A stretch of DNA of 64,000 nucleotides from Streptomyces polyasparticus (GTDB lineage: Bacteria > Actinomycetota > Actinomycetes > Streptomycetales > Streptomycetaceae): contig NZ_JACTVJ010000006.1 of assembly GCF_014493765.1 (NCBI RefSeq), positions 1 to 64,000 of the forward strand, in the 5' to 3' direction. Made by a program: the position numbers and the translations under genes. Of this stretch, positions 32,805 to 41,401 are shown in pieces; positions within the stretch are counted from its first letter, which is position 1, and every line of letters starts with the position of its first letter. The notes beneath the pieces are model-generated. The model ran no database searches. It was not told the origin of the DNA and saw only the letters and a program-made list of their open reading frames with translations.

Positions 32805-33125
32805 ATGAAAGGACGGCTCGGCGGGCTCGTCCGCCTCACCGTGACGAACCCGCTCTCCCTCGCCTATCTCGGCCTGATCGCCGCCTGCGCCCTCGCCGGG
32901 GCGCTCTACGAGTGGACCGTCGCCGACCCCGACTCGATGCTGAAGGGCGTGGGCTACTCGGCGGCTCTCCTCCCGCTGCTGCCCACCCTCCTCCTCTACA
33001 TCCCGTTGGAGGACCTGGTGTACGACGGCCCCGCGCCGACGGGCTGGCTCTTCTACGTCTGGGCCGCCGTCAGCTTCCTGGTGCAGTCGGCGGCGATGGG
33101 GTGGCTGTGGCGGGGGCGTGAATAG
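32805..33125 (+). CDS. small integral membrane protein (SCO4225-like)
   Basis: A 106-residue protein with three hydrophobic segments: around LSLAYLGLIAACALAGALY, SAALLPLLPTLLLYIPL and GWLFYVWAAVSFLVQSAAM. The start MKGRLGGLVRLTVTNPLSL resembles small Streptomyces membrane proteins of the SCO4225 type; I am only moderately sure. The ATG at 32805 has a GGGGG ribosome site; an upstream ATG (MPYCLV) is less likely. Its function is unknown. It converges with the GNAT gene, with no clear terminator between. Confidence 0.65.
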   Translation: MKGRLGGLVRLTVTNPLSLAYLGLIAACALAGALYEWTVADPDSMLKGVGYSAALLPLLPTLLLYIPLEDLVYDGPAPTGWLFYVWAAVSFLVQSAAMGWLWRGRE

Positions 33126-33182
33126 GCCGTGCGCGCCCGCCTGTTGCCGTTCGACATCGGGCCGGTCCGGCCAGGAGAGCGC

Positions 33183-33746
33183 TCAGGTGCGCATCGACCC
33201 GCGCGGTGCCGTATCTCCTGCGGGCGGTCCGCCGAGGCGTCGCGCATAACGCACCTCGGGCACGGCCACGCCGTCCACGTCGTATGCCGTGGAGGTCCCG
33301 TCGGGGCCGAATCCGGCCCGCTCGTAGAAGCGGCGGGCGCGGTGGTTCCCGATGAGCACCCACAGCACGACGAGTTCGACTCCGGCCGTACGGCAGCGGT
33401 CCAGGCTCTCGTCCATGAGCGCGCGGCCCGCACCGGTGCCGATCCCGTCGGGGTGGACGTAGAGGGCGTACACCTCGTGGGCGCCCGCGGCGAGGTCCTC
33501 GTCCCGCGTGGGCCCGAACGCCGCGAACCCGATCACGCGTCCCTCCCGTTCGGCGACCAGACCGACGGCGCCGGGCCTGGGGTCGGCCCACCGCTTGCGC
33601 CGTGCGGCGGCGTCCGCCTCGGGGCTCATCGCGTCGAGATAGCTCTGCGGCATCAACCCGCGATACGCGAACTGCCATCCGCGCACACGGATCTCGGCGA
33701 CGTCGTCGAGATCGGCCTCGGTCATCTCCCGTACGCGTAGATCCAT
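33183..33746 (-). CDS. GNAT-family N-acetyltransferase
   Basis: A 187-residue acetyltransferase that would use acetyl-CoA on an unknown amine. GNAT features are all present: VREMTEADLDDVAEIRV at the start, GFAAFGPTRDED, YALYVHPDGIGTGAGRALMDE (the pyrophosphate-binding P-loop-like segment GIGTGAGRAL) and LIGNHRARRFYERAGF. The C terminus has a Pro/Gly tail. It lies 9 bp after the RidA-family gene on the same strand, so they are probably co-transcribed. Confidence 0.88.
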   Translation of the reverse strand: MDLRVREMTEADLDDVAEIRVRGWQFAYRGLMPQSYLDAMSPEADAAARRKRWADPRPGAVGLVAEREGRVIGFAAFGPTRDEDLAAGAHEVYALYVHPDGIGTGAGRALMDESLDRCRTAGVELVVLWVLIGNHRARRFYERAGFGPDGTSTAYDVDGVAVPEVRYARRLGGPPAGDTAPRGSMRT

Positions 33747-33755
33747 GCGGGCACC

Positions 33756-34157
33756 TTAGGGGGTGGCGACCACGGCGAGCGCCTCGATTTCCATCAGGAA
33801 CTCCGGGGCCACGAGGGCGGAGACCTGGACGGCCGTCGACGCGGGCAGCCGGTCCGGGTGGAGGTACGCGTCGCGTGCCGCCCGTACGGCCGGCATATGG
33901 GCGGTGTCCGTCACGAAGTACGTCAGCTTGACGACGTCGTCGAAGGAGGCGCCCGCGGCCGCGAGGCAGCGGCGGAGGTTCTCGAAGACCTGGCGGCCCT
34001 GCGCCTCGGGATCCCCGGGGCCCACGAGCTCGCCCCGTTCGTCCAGTGCGAGCTGGCCGGACACCGCGATGAAGGTGCCGGTGCCGAGGACGACATGCGT
34101 GTAGGCCGTGGCCGGGTGGACACCGTCGGGGGCGGGGATGCGGGTGAGGTCGCTCAT
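33756..34157 (-). CDS. Rid (YjgF/YER057c/UK114) family protein
   Basis: A 133-residue protein of the RidA family, which hydrolyses reactive enamine/imine intermediates from amino-acid enzymes. Diagnostic parts are VSGQLALDERGELVGPGD, QVFENLRRCLAAAGASFDDVVKLTYFVTD, and the C-terminal LVAPEFLMEIEALAVV. The family arginine of the RidA subgroup (in a PxRxx motif) is not evident (PDRLPAST carries an Arg at the corresponding region), so the exact subgroup is uncertain. The ATG is at 34157. Confidence 0.88.
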   Translation of the reverse strand: MSDLTRIPAPDGVHPATAYTHVVLGTGTFIAVSGQLALDERGELVGPGDPEAQGRQVFENLRRCLAAAGASFDDVVKLTYFVTDTAHMPAVRAARDAYLHPDRLPASTAVQVSALVAPEFLMEIEALAVVATP

Positions 34158-34230
34158 CCACCCATCCTCTCCGCACCCCGACGGCGTCAGCGTGCCGGGT
34201 CGGGATCCTTCCGGTCAGGGGCCCGAGCCC

Positions 34231-34254
34231 GGGTTCAGGTCAGGACCTGAACCC
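34231..34254 (-). terminator. hairpin overlapping the stop codon of the Tap-type peptidase gene
   Basis: GGGTTCAGGTC (34231-34241) and GACCTGAACCC (34244-34254) are exact reverse complements with a 2-nt centre, so at the RNA level the loop opens a little wider. The stop codon (34242-34240) lies inside it; it is probably the terminator of the minus-strand peptidase gene. Confidence 0.7.
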
Positions 34255-35826
34255 GAGCATTCCGTGCAGGGTCGACCCGCCGCCCGAGGCCGATGCGGCC
34301 GCGGGCGCCTCCGGTTCGGGGTCGGGGAGCGCGGCGCAGGTCGCGTCGACCTCACCCGCACCCCGTGGCACCTTCCCCGAAGCGAGGTAGTCCGCCAGGT
34401 ACTTGTCCAGGCAGGCGTTGCCGCTCAGCGTGATGCCGTGGTTGCCGCCGCCCTCCTCGACGACCAGGCTCGATCCGTGCAGCTTCCGGTGGACGACGAG
34501 TCCGCCCCCGTACGGGGTGGCCGCATCGTCCGTGGCCTGGAAGAGCAGCACCGGCGGCAGCTTGGAGTTGGAGACGTCCGGCGGGCTCAGCGGCTTCGTC
34601 GGCCAGAACGCGCAGGGCGCGTTGTACCAGGCGTTGTTCCATGTCATGAACGGCGCCTTGTCGTGCGCCTTCCACATGTCATGGCGCCACTGCCCCCAGT
34701 CGCGCGGCCACCACGCGTCACGGCACTGGACGGCCGCGTACACGGAGTACCCGTTCTCGCCCGACGCGTCGACGGCCGCGAAGTTCTCGTACGCCTCGAC
34801 CAGCGGGCCGTCGTCCTTGTCGTTGACGTACGCCGCGAACGCCTCGGCCAGGTAGGGCCAGTAGCCGTTGTAGTACCCGCCGGGGATGAAGGTGTCCTCG
34901 AGCTCGCTCGCGCCCACCTTCTTGCCGGCCGGCTTCTTCGCCAACGCCGCGCGCATCGCGTACCACTTGGCCTCGATCTTCGCCGGGTCCTTGCCGAGCT
35001 TGTACGCGGCGTCGTGCTTGGCCACCCAGGCCGCGAAGGCCTTGTGGCGGGCGTCGAAGGCGTAGTCCTGGTCGATGTTGTCCCGGTACCAGACGCCCGT
35101 CGGATCCACGATGGAGTCGAGGACCGCCCGGCGCACCCGGTGCGGGTAGAACTTCGCGTACACCGCGCCCAGATACGTGCCGTAGGAGTAGCCGAAGTAG
35201 TTGATCTTCTTGGCGCCCAGTGCCTTGCGGATCGCGTCCATGTCACGGACGGCGCTCACCGTGTCGATGTACTTCAGGAGCGAGCCGTACTTCTTGCCGC
35301 AGGCGTCCGCGAAGGCCTTGGCCCGCTTGAGGTTCGCCTGCTCGATCCTCTGCGAGGACGGCACCGTGTCGGGCCTGACCGGATCGAAGTGTCCGGGGCG
35401 GCAGTTGAGCGCGGGCTCGCTCTTGCCCACGCCGCGCGGATCGAAGCCGATCACGTCATAGGTGGCGGCGACCTTCTTCGGCAGGGAGCCGGCCACGAAC
35501 CCGGCGAGCGTGAGCCCACTGCCTCCGGGGCCGCCGGGGTTCACGAGCAGGGGTCCCTGGTACGACTTCGCCGAAGAGGTGTGCGGCACCCGCGAGAGCG
35601 CCAGCGTGATCTTCTGGCCGCCCGGCTTCGAGTGGTCGAGCGGGACCTTGAGCGAAGTGCACTGCAGCGTCGGGTAGTTCTCGGTCGAGCAGTCCTTCCA
35701 CTTGAGTGAGGTGCGCGCGGCCGGGGCCTTTTCGGCCGCCGGGGTGCCCGCCGCCGACGGGACCGCGCTCAGCAGCCCGCCCACCATGGCGGCGACACCG
35801 CACAACGCCAGTGTGCGTGTTCTCAT
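34240..35826 (-). CDS. secreted alpha/beta-hydrolase, tripeptidyl aminopeptidase (Tap/Slp) type
   Basis: A 528-residue exported serine peptidase of the Tap/SlpD group. Residues 1-26 are a signal peptide (MRTRTLALCG, hydrophobic core, AAG). The oxyanion region LLVNPGGPGGSG (93-104) and the nucleophile elbow GYSYGTYLG with Ser214 are clear; the acid and histidine are probably in FQATDDAATPYGGGL and GGGNHGITL. The C terminus has the family disulfide-type cysteines (KYLADYLASGKVP, ATCAALP). It removes tripeptides from peptide N termini outside the cell. The ATG at 35826 has a GGGAGG ribosome site. Confidence 0.9.
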   Translation of the reverse strand: MRTRTLALCGVAAMVGGLLSAVPSAAGTPAAEKAPAARTSLKWKDCSTENYPTLQCTSLKVPLDHSKPGGQKITLALSRVPHTSSAKSYQGPLLVNPGGPGGSGLTLAGFVAGSLPKKVAATYDVIGFDPRGVGKSEPALNCRPGHFDPVRPDTVPSSQRIEQANLKRAKAFADACGKKYGSLLKYIDTVSAVRDMDAIRKALGAKKINYFGYSYGTYLGAVYAKFYPHRVRRAVLDSIVDPTGVWYRDNIDQDYAFDARHKAFAAWVAKHDAAYKLGKDPAKIEAKWYAMRAALAKKPAGKKVGASELEDTFIPGGYYNGYWPYLAEAFAAYVNDKDDGPLVEAYENFAAVDASGENGYSVYAAVQCRDAWWPRDWGQWRHDMWKAHDKAPFMTWNNAWYNAPCAFWPTKPLSPPDVSNSKLPPVLLFQATDDAATPYGGGLVVHRKLHGSSLVVEEGGGNHGITLSGNACLDKYLADYLASGKVPRGAGEVDATCAALPDPEPEAPAAASASGGGSTLHGMLGFRS

Positions 35827-35970
35827 CCGACCTCCCGGTACGGAGGGTCCGGACCGCTGCCCGCGGCCCGGCTTCGGACTGTGCATGCCACAGCCCACGC
35901 CGCATCGTCCCGGAAACGGTCCCCGGAAGGACAGATTCTGTTGTGAGTTGACCGAATCGAGGGGAAACGG

Positions 35971-37020
35971 TCACAGGAGGGTTAGCTGAGTCGCCTCCGG
36001 TGCCAGAGGCTGCTGCGGCGCCGTGGACAGCGGTTGCGTCGCGGGCCGGTCGATCCGCCGGGCCTCGCCCGACGAGGACGGCCCGATCCCGAACTCCCTT
36101 GCCAGCTCGTGCACATGGCGGGTGATCCGCCGCTGGTACCACTTCGGCGCGTAGGCGCCCTCCGCGTACAGCCGCTCGTACCGCCGTAGGAGATGGGGGT
36201 GGTGCTGCCCGAGCCACGCCATGAACCACTCGCGGGCGCCCGGGCGCAGATGCAGCACGAGCGGTGTGACGGAGGTGGCGCCGGCGGCGGCGATCGCCCG
36301 TACGGTGCTCCGGAGCTGCTCGGGGGAGTCGCCCAGGAACGGGATGACGGGAGCCATCAGGACCCCGCAGCCGATGCCGTGCTCGGTGAGGGTGCGCACG
36401 ACGTCGAGGCGGCGCTCGGGGGAGGGGGTGCCGGGTTCGACCGTGCGCCACAACGTCTGGTCGACGAAGCCGACGGAGACGGAGATGCCGACCTCGGTCA
36501 CCTCGGCGGACTGCTTGAGCAGCTCCAGGTCGCGCAGGATCAGGGTGCCCTTGGTCAGGATCGAGAAGGGGTTCGCGTAGTCGCGCAGGGCCGAGATGAT
36601 CCCCGGCATCAGGCGGTAGCGGCCCTCCGCTCGCTGGTAACAATCGACATTCGTCCCCATCGCGATGTGCTCCCCGTGCCAACGGTGGTCGGCGAGCTTG
36701 CCGCGCAGGAGCTCGGGGGCGTTCACCTTGACCACGATCTGCGAGTCGAAGCCGAGGCCGGTGTCGAGGTCGAGATAGCTGTGGGTCTTGCGCGCGAAGC
36801 AGTACACGCAGGCGTGGGTGCAGCCCCGGTACGGGTTCACGGTCCACTCGAAGGGCATCCGCGAGGCCCCCGGCACCCGGTTCACGATCGACTTCGCACG
36901 GATCTCGTGGAAGGTCATGCCGGCGAACTCGGGGGTGTCGAACCGCCTGGTCGTCACCGCGTCCGCACCGAACAGAGCGGCGTCCATCGGACGTTCATGG
37001 GTCAGGTTGTCCCAGCGCAT
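35971..37020 (-). CDS. radical SAM protein (Rv2578c/SplB-like family)
   Basis: A 349-residue radical SAM enzyme. The [4Fe-4S] motif C-x3-C-x2-C is GCTHACVYC with Cys67, Cys71 and Cys74; before it comes PFEWTVNPYRG and after it the FARKTHSYLDLDTG segment typical of the Rv2578c family. The substrate of this family is unknown; some members resemble spore photoproduct lyase. The start at 37020 is fixed by the GAGGAGG ribosome site, excluding an upstream in-frame ATG. It is a single gene, 145 bp from the Tap-type peptidase. Confidence 0.9.
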   Translation of the reverse strand: MRWDNLTHERPMDAALFGADAVTTRRFDTPEFAGMTFHEIRAKSIVNRVPGASRMPFEWTVNPYRGCTHACVYCFARKTHSYLDLDTGLGFDSQIVVKVNAPELLRGKLADHRWHGEHIAMGTNVDCYQRAEGRYRLMPGIISALRDYANPFSILTKGTLILRDLELLKQSAEVTEVGISVSVGFVDQTLWRTVEPGTPSPERRLDVVRTLTEHGIGCGVLMAPVIPFLGDSPEQLRSTVRAIAAAGATSVTPLVLHLRPGAREWFMAWLGQHHPHLLRRYERLYAEGAYAPKWYQRRITRHVHELAREFGIGPSSSGEARRIDRPATQPLSTAPQQPLAPEATQLTLL

Positions 37021-37198
37021 GGAGCCTCCTCGGTTGCACTGGACCACAGAATAGAACACATGTTCCCTTGATCGTGCGCGGAGAGCGCCGGACTTTGCGC
37101 AGGGAACAGACGCCCGCCCCGGCCCGCCATGCGGTGGCGGCATGCGCCCGCCCCCGGCCCGCCATAGGGAGGCGGGGTCGGGGGCGGCCGATGCGCAC

Positions 37199-37252
37199 GC
37201 GGGAGCCTCTGCGCCATTCGCGCAGGCGGGAGCCTCCGCGTCACTCGCGCAG
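37199..37252. repeat. 27-bp tandem repeat at the end of the first M60 gene
   Basis: GCGGGAGCCTC(T/C)GCG, C(C/A)(A/C)T-type middle, CGCGCAG: two 27-bp copies (37199-37225, 37226-37252), the second overlapping the last codons of the M60 gene (stop at 37241). Upstream, 37104-37170, holds two further near-copies of CGCCCGCCCC(C)GGCCCGCCAT. Confidence 0.65.
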
Positions 37253-38554
37253 GGTGCTCAGATCGGACGACGGCGGGTTCAGGCCGAGGGCGGCGATCCG
37301 GGAGCGGCCCGAAGCGGTCAGGGGGTAGCGCCACCTGTCGGCGAAGAAGCCGGTCAGGTCGCGGCCCATGGCGCGGCTGGCGTAGACGGCGAGGTTGTCG
37401 TAGCGGTCGGCGTCCGTGGCGGCGGGTGGGTTGTCGGTGCGGATGTGCCGGTGGACCAGTTGCCACAGGCCGACGCCGGAGGCCAGGTACAGCTGCCACA
37501 GCGGGACGAGCTTCGCCCAGACCGGGAGGTCCGCGTAGGCCGTGCCGGCGTTCCGTGCCGCGAAGGCCTGGTCGTACTCGTCCAGGCCGCTGCCGTTCTT
37601 CGTGAGCAGCCGGGAGGTGAGGCCCAGGGTGCGCTGGGCATACAGGGCGTAGAGGTTGTTGGTGACCTCCGTCAGGGCGGCCGGTTTCACGGCGGACTGC
37701 TGATGCTGATGGCCGAGTTCGTGGTACGTGCCCCAGGCGGCGGTGCGCAGCCGGCTCTCCGAGGCGAGGTTGACCACGGAGGCGTCGGGGAAGCCCATGA
37801 AGCCCGAGCTGGAGGCGAAGGCCCCCCAGCCGTCGGGGACCTTGGTGACGTTCACGAAGTGGTACGGCAGCGGGTTGCGGGCATGCAGGCCGGTGGTGCC
37901 GGACAGCCCGCTGAAGGTGGCGTGCGAGGCCAGCACCGTTTCATACGCGTCGAGCAGGGTCGCGTGGTTCTCGCCGCGATAGGTGAGGGCGGTGGCACGG
38001 GACAGGGTGACCAGGGCGTGCGCCGAGCGGAGCTGGACGTATCCCGCGCCCGGGTAGTTGTCGAGCTGCCACTGGAAGGTGGACTCGCTGGTGGTGCCGT
38101 GTACGAAGGTGGGCATGGCGAGGATGCCGGTGCCCAGCGTCACGGCCGCCTGTTCGCCGCTACCGATGAAGATCAGCTGGAGTGGGCCGCCGTGGGCGTC
38201 GGTGAGGGTGTTGGTCCCGGCGGAGAGCGTGTATGAGCGGGCGTTGGTGCCGTAGGGGTCGGGGATGCCGACGACGGCTTTCGGGACCAGTCCGTCCGGG
38301 GCCGAGACGGCGAGCGTGACCCGGACGCCCGCCGGGACGTAGGCGCCGGTGGCAAGGTAGTCGCTGGCCGGCATGGCGCAGGCCAGCCGGGTCCGCTGGG
38401 AAGCGGCGGATGTCCGAGCCGTGAGGTTGAGGGTGACGGCCTGGATCGACGCGGCCCCGGCGGGGCGCGCGGTCGGCAGCAGGGCGCTGACTCCGGCGGC
38501 GGCCGCCGCGGTGAGGACGGCGCGGCGGCCTGGTCTCGCGGAGGTAGGGCTCAA
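37241..38554 (-). CDS. secreted M60-family (enhancin-like) metallopeptidase 1
   Basis: A 437-residue exported zinc peptidase. The N terminus is Tat-like (PGRRAVLTAAAAAG). The peptidase M60 motif HELGHQHQQ has H278, E279 and H282, with the downstream E296 in ALTEVTNN as the likely third ligand; about 250 residues precede it, including a beta-rich part (GVRVTLAV...VPKAVVGI). M60 enzymes cut O-glycosylated proteins such as mucins. It starts at a TTG at 38554 with a GGGAG ribosome site. Its paralogue at 47945 is about the same length. It has its own LacI-operator promoter at 38614-38643. Confidence 0.88.
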   Translation of the reverse strand: MSPTSARPGRRAVLTAAAAAGVSALLPTARPAGAASIQAVTLNLTARTSAASQRTRLACAMPASDYLATGAYVPAGVRVTLAVSAPDGLVPKAVVGIPDPYGTNARSYTLSAGTNTLTDAHGGPLQLIFIGSGEQAAVTLGTGILAMPTFVHGTTSESTFQWQLDNYPGAGYVQLRSAHALVTLSRATALTYRGENHATLLDAYETVLASHATFSGLSGTTGLHARNPLPYHFVNVTKVPDGWGAFASSSGFMGFPDASVVNLASESRLRTAAWGTYHELGHQHQQSAVKPAALTEVTNNLYALYAQRTLGLTSRLLTKNGSGLDEYDQAFAARNAGTAYADLPVWAKLVPLWQLYLASGVGLWQLVHRHIRTDNPPAATDADRYDNLAVYASRAMGRDLTGFFADRWRYPLTASGRSRIAALGLNPPSSDLSTLRE

Positions 38555-38613
38555 GACTTGCTCCCACGGGTGTGTCGGGACACGGGGTGTGGTGCGCTGG
38601 TCGAGCAGCCGAG

Positions 38614-38643
38614 ACCGTAGTAAGCGTGTACATCAGACGTCAA
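38614..38643 (-). promoter_or_regulatory. promoter of M60 gene 1 with LacI-type operator
   Basis: On the minus strand TTGACG (38643-38638), an 18-nt spacer and TACGGT (38619-38614). The 12 bases of the spacer next to the -10 box are GTAAGCGTGTAC (plus strand, 38620-38631), a GTA-NN-CG-NN-TAC palindrome. The 13-mer AGTAAGCGTGTAC is repeated exactly (opposite strand) at 45239-45251. The start site would be near 38607, 53 nt before the TTG start codon. Confidence 0.75.
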
Positions 38644-38733
38644 GTAGTAAGGGCGAGAAGGTTGTTGATTCCCTGGCAGGCGTGCCCGAGAGCGGTGAAC
38701 GCGGTTACCGTGCGAGACCTGCTCGGCGCTTTA

Positions 38734-38760
38734 GGGCCTGATCCACAAGGCATCCCCTAG
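38734..38760 (+). repeat. 27-bp direct repeat, left copy
   Basis: Begins GGGCCTGATCC and ends CCCTAG; 23 of 27 bases match 47517-47543 in the same orientation. The two copies sit just outside the ends of the Gfo/Idh gene and the LacI gene and bracket the operon block between them. Confidence 0.5.
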
Positions 38761-39947
38761 TCCCGCGTCTGTCCCCGCTCGAAGTACGCCACGAGCTCCG
38801 GGGCCAAGGGCGGGACGGTCCGTGGGGTGCCGCCGTCGCGTAGTGACTCGGTGGCCCGCACCCCCGCCGCCACGGCCATCCGGGCCGCGACCGGAGAGGT
38901 GTCCGTCGGGGCGCCGTCGCGGGCGAACCGGAGGAACTCGTCGATCAGGAGCGGGTCCGCGCCACCATGGTTGCCCAGGTCCTGTACGGCGGGGATCTCG
39001 TGCACCTCGTCGGCGTCCGGGCGGTAGCCGGACCGCCGGGAGTTCCACACCTTCACACATCCGCCGGGCCCGTCGCCGAGGTTCTCCAGCCGGCCCGCGT
39101 CACCGATGACGGTGTAGTTGCGCCAGTAGTCGGGCGCGAAATGGCACTGCTGGTAGGCGGCCAACACTCCGTTGTCCAGGCGCATGTTGAGCATCGAGAC
39201 GTCCTCGACGTCGATCACCGGATTGAGCGCCCGCTGCGTGGCGGGTGGCCAGTGGCCGTCCTTCGTGTACCAGTCGTCCGCTTTCGGCTCGCCGGGCGCA
39301 CGGCGGTCCGGGTTGTCCCCGTACACCATGAGGTCGCCCAGCGCCTGCACTTCGGCGGCGTATCCGCCCGCCAGCCAGTGCACGACGTCGAGGTCGTGGG
39401 CGGCCTTCTGCAGCAGCAGCCCCGTCGTGTTGCGGCGTTCGGCGTGCCAGTCCTTGAAGTACCAGTCGCCGCCGTAGCCGACGAAGTGCCGAACCCACAC
39501 GGTCTTGACCTCACCGACGGCGCCGCCGAGGACCAGGTCGCGCATCAGGCGTACGACGGGCATGTGCCGCATGTTGTGCCCGATGTACAGCCGGGTCCCC
39601 GTCTCGTAGGCCGTACGGAGAATGTCGTCACAGCGCTCGACGGTGATGTCCAAGGGCTTCTCGACCAGGACGGGTTTGCCCGCGCGCAGTGACTCGCAGG
39701 CCAGTTCGGCGTGCGTGTGGTCCGGGGTGAGGATCAGGACGGCGTCCACGTCGGGGTCGTCGAGGACTCGCCGGTGGTCGGTGTGCAGGGCCGCTGCGGG
39801 CAGCCGTGACCCGGCGTTACCCAGCGCCGCAGGGTCGGGGTCTGCCACCGCGGTCACCACCGAGCCCCCGCCGGGGCGGTGGGCGGTCAGGGCCAGCGAG
39901 GCGCGCAGGCCGAAACCGAGCACGCCCAGGCGGAGGTCGTCGGTCAT
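38757..39947 (-). CDS. Gfo/Idh/MocA-family oxidoreductase
   Basis: A 396-residue NAD(P)-dependent oxidoreductase, probably acting on a sugar or sugar acid in the cytoplasm. The Rossmann start is LGVLGFGLRASLAL (about 6-19), then the family motif EKPLDITVE and the catalytic-type HDLDVVHWLAGG. It is the last gene of the sugar-ABC operon. Its ATG overlaps the M1 stop (ATGA), so it is translationally coupled; the alternative ATG 18 bases earlier (MDGTHA) would only lengthen the overlap. Substrate unknown. Confidence 0.88.
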   Translation of the reverse strand: MTDDLRLGVLGFGLRASLALTAHRPGGGSVVTAVADPDPAALGNAGSRLPAAALHTDHRRVLDDPDVDAVLILTPDHTHAELACESLRAGKPVLVEKPLDITVERCDDILRTAYETGTRLYIGHNMRHMPVVRLMRDLVLGGAVGEVKTVWVRHFVGYGGDWYFKDWHAERRNTTGLLLQKAAHDLDVVHWLAGGYAAEVQALGDLMVYGDNPDRRAPGEPKADDWYTKDGHWPPATQRALNPVIDVEDVSMLNMRLDNGVLAAYQQCHFAPDYWRNYTVIGDAGRLENLGDGPGGCVKVWNSRRSGYRPDADEVHEIPAVQDLGNHGGADPLLIDEFLRFARDGAPTDTSPVAARMAVAAGVRATESLRDGGTPRTVPPLAPELVAYFERGQTRD

Positions 39948-41401
39948 GGCGTGGGTACCGTCCAATCGGGGTGTCCGGGCATCGGCGGGTTCACCGAGCC
40001 GAAAAGCCAGTCGCGCAGAAAGCCGTCGAGTGAGGCGTCGCCCGTCAGGTCGACCACGTGCCGGATGAAGTCCTCGCTGTCCACAGTCGAGTCATGGAAG
40101 CGACGCGGCCAGACCTTCATGATCTGCTCGAACTTCGCGTCCCCGACCTGCTTGCGCAGCGCGTACAGGACCAGCGCCCCGCCCTGGTAGATGTTGAACC
40201 CGCCCAGGGCCTTGGGCAGTCCGGGCGGCCCGTTGAGCGCTCGGTCAGAACCGAGCCTCGCGTAGTAGCCCTTCATCAGCGCCTCGAAGTCCTCCCAGCC
40301 CTGCTCGGCGCTGTACAGACGCTGGTAGTACACGGCAGGCCCCTCGTTCAGCCAGGCCTGCTGCCAGTCCTTCGGGGTCACGGAGTCGCCGTACCACTGG
40401 TGCACGAGCTCGTGGATCATCGTGTTCTCGTACGTCGGATGGCCCGCCGCGTTGAGCTTGAACCACGCGGTGGAGAACAGCGACAGCGTCTGGTTCTCCA
40501 GGGCCGCCTTGTACCCGTCGTAGATGTGCAGCCCGTACACGCTGAACGGGTAGCGGCCGAACTTGGCCTCCGCCCAATCGAGATGGTCCGCCGTGCGCTC
40601 GACGATCGGCGCGTACTTCTCCTCCTGGCCCTGCGGTACGACATGCCGCAGCCGCAGACCGCGGCGGCTGGTCCCGTACAGATACGTGCCCTTGACCACC
40701 GCGATGCCGACCAGTTCGGTGGCCATCCGTTCGCGCAGTGCGAAATGCCAGACCGCGGAGCCGTCCGGGCGCGGGGACTTGGCGAGCAGCTCGCCGTTCG
40801 CCGTGGCGACGAAGCCCTCCGGGGCGCTGATGTGGAAGGTCCACGTGGCCTTGTCGGACGGGTGGTCGTTGCAGGGGAAGAACGTGTCGGCGCGTGAGGA
40901 CTGGGCCGCGCAGGCGAAGCCGCCGTCGGTGCCGAAGTTCCAGCCCGTCACGCTCGCCCGCGGCGCCTTGCCGTTGCCGTGGTAGCGGACCTCGACGGTG
41001 AACGGCACCGACTTCGCGAGCGGGCTCGCCGGGGTGACGGTGAGCTCCTGGCCGGTCAGCCCTGCGCTCAACTCCCATGAGGCGTCACGGCCGTTGACCT
41101 TGACGGAGTCGATCTCATGGCCGTCGGTGTCCAGATTGAACGCCGAGAGGTGCTGGGTCGCCTGGGCGAACATCTTCACCACGCCGGTGAAGTCGTACGT
41201 CACCGGCGTGAAGTCGAAGGTCAGGTCGTAGTGCGTGACCTGGTAGCCGCCGTTGCCGAGCGTCGGGTAGAGCGGGTCGCCGACGCCAGGTGCGCCGGGC
41301 GTCGGCTCGGCCGACGCCGCCCGGGCGATGCCCGTGACGGCGAGCGCGGCGGCACTCGCGCCGCCGAGCGTCAGGGCGCGTCTTCTGGTGTACGAGGTCA
41401 C
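39944..41401 (-). CDS. Tat-exported M1-family metallopeptidase (aminopeptidase)
   Basis: A 485-residue secreted zinc aminopeptidase. The Tat-like signal YTRRRALTLGGASAAALAV is at 4-22. The zinc motif is HELVHQWYGD (H330, E331, H334) with Glu353 in WLNEGPAVYY, and the substrate-binding GxMEN is replaced by AALEN. It would trim N-terminal residues from peptides outside the cell. The GTG start at 41401 overlaps the stop of the binding-protein gene (GTGA), so it is co-translated with it, and its own stop overlaps the oxidoreductase start. Confidence 0.9.
   Translation of the reverse strand: MTSYTRRRALTLGGASAAALAVTGIARAASAEPTPGAPGVGDPLYPTLGNGGYQVTHYDLTFDFTPVTYDFTGVVKMFAQATQHLSAFNLDTDGHEIDSVKVNGRDASWELSAGLTGQELTVTPASPLAKSVPFTVEVRYHGNGKAPRASVTGWNFGTDGGFACAAQSSRADTFFPCNDHPSDKATWTFHISAPEGFVATANGELLAKSPRPDGSAVWHFALRERMATELVGIAVVKGTYLYGTSRRGLRLRHVVPQGQEEKYAPIVERTADHLDWAEAKFGRYPFSVYGLHIYDGYKAALENQTLSLFSTAWFKLNAAGHPTYENTMIHELVHQWYGDSVTPKDWQQAWLNEGPAVYYQRLYSAEQGWEDFEALMKGYYARLGSDRALNGPPGLPKALGGFNIYQGGALVLYALRKQVGDAKFEQIMKVWPRRFHDSTVDSEDFIRHVVDLTGDASLDGFLRDWLFGSVNPPMPGHPDWTVPTP

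Noticed and set aside
35912-35972. GGAAACGGTC direct repeat, 51 bp apart, upstream of the Tap-type gene
   Set aside because: Ten-base identity alone without palindromic character or promoter context is not enough.
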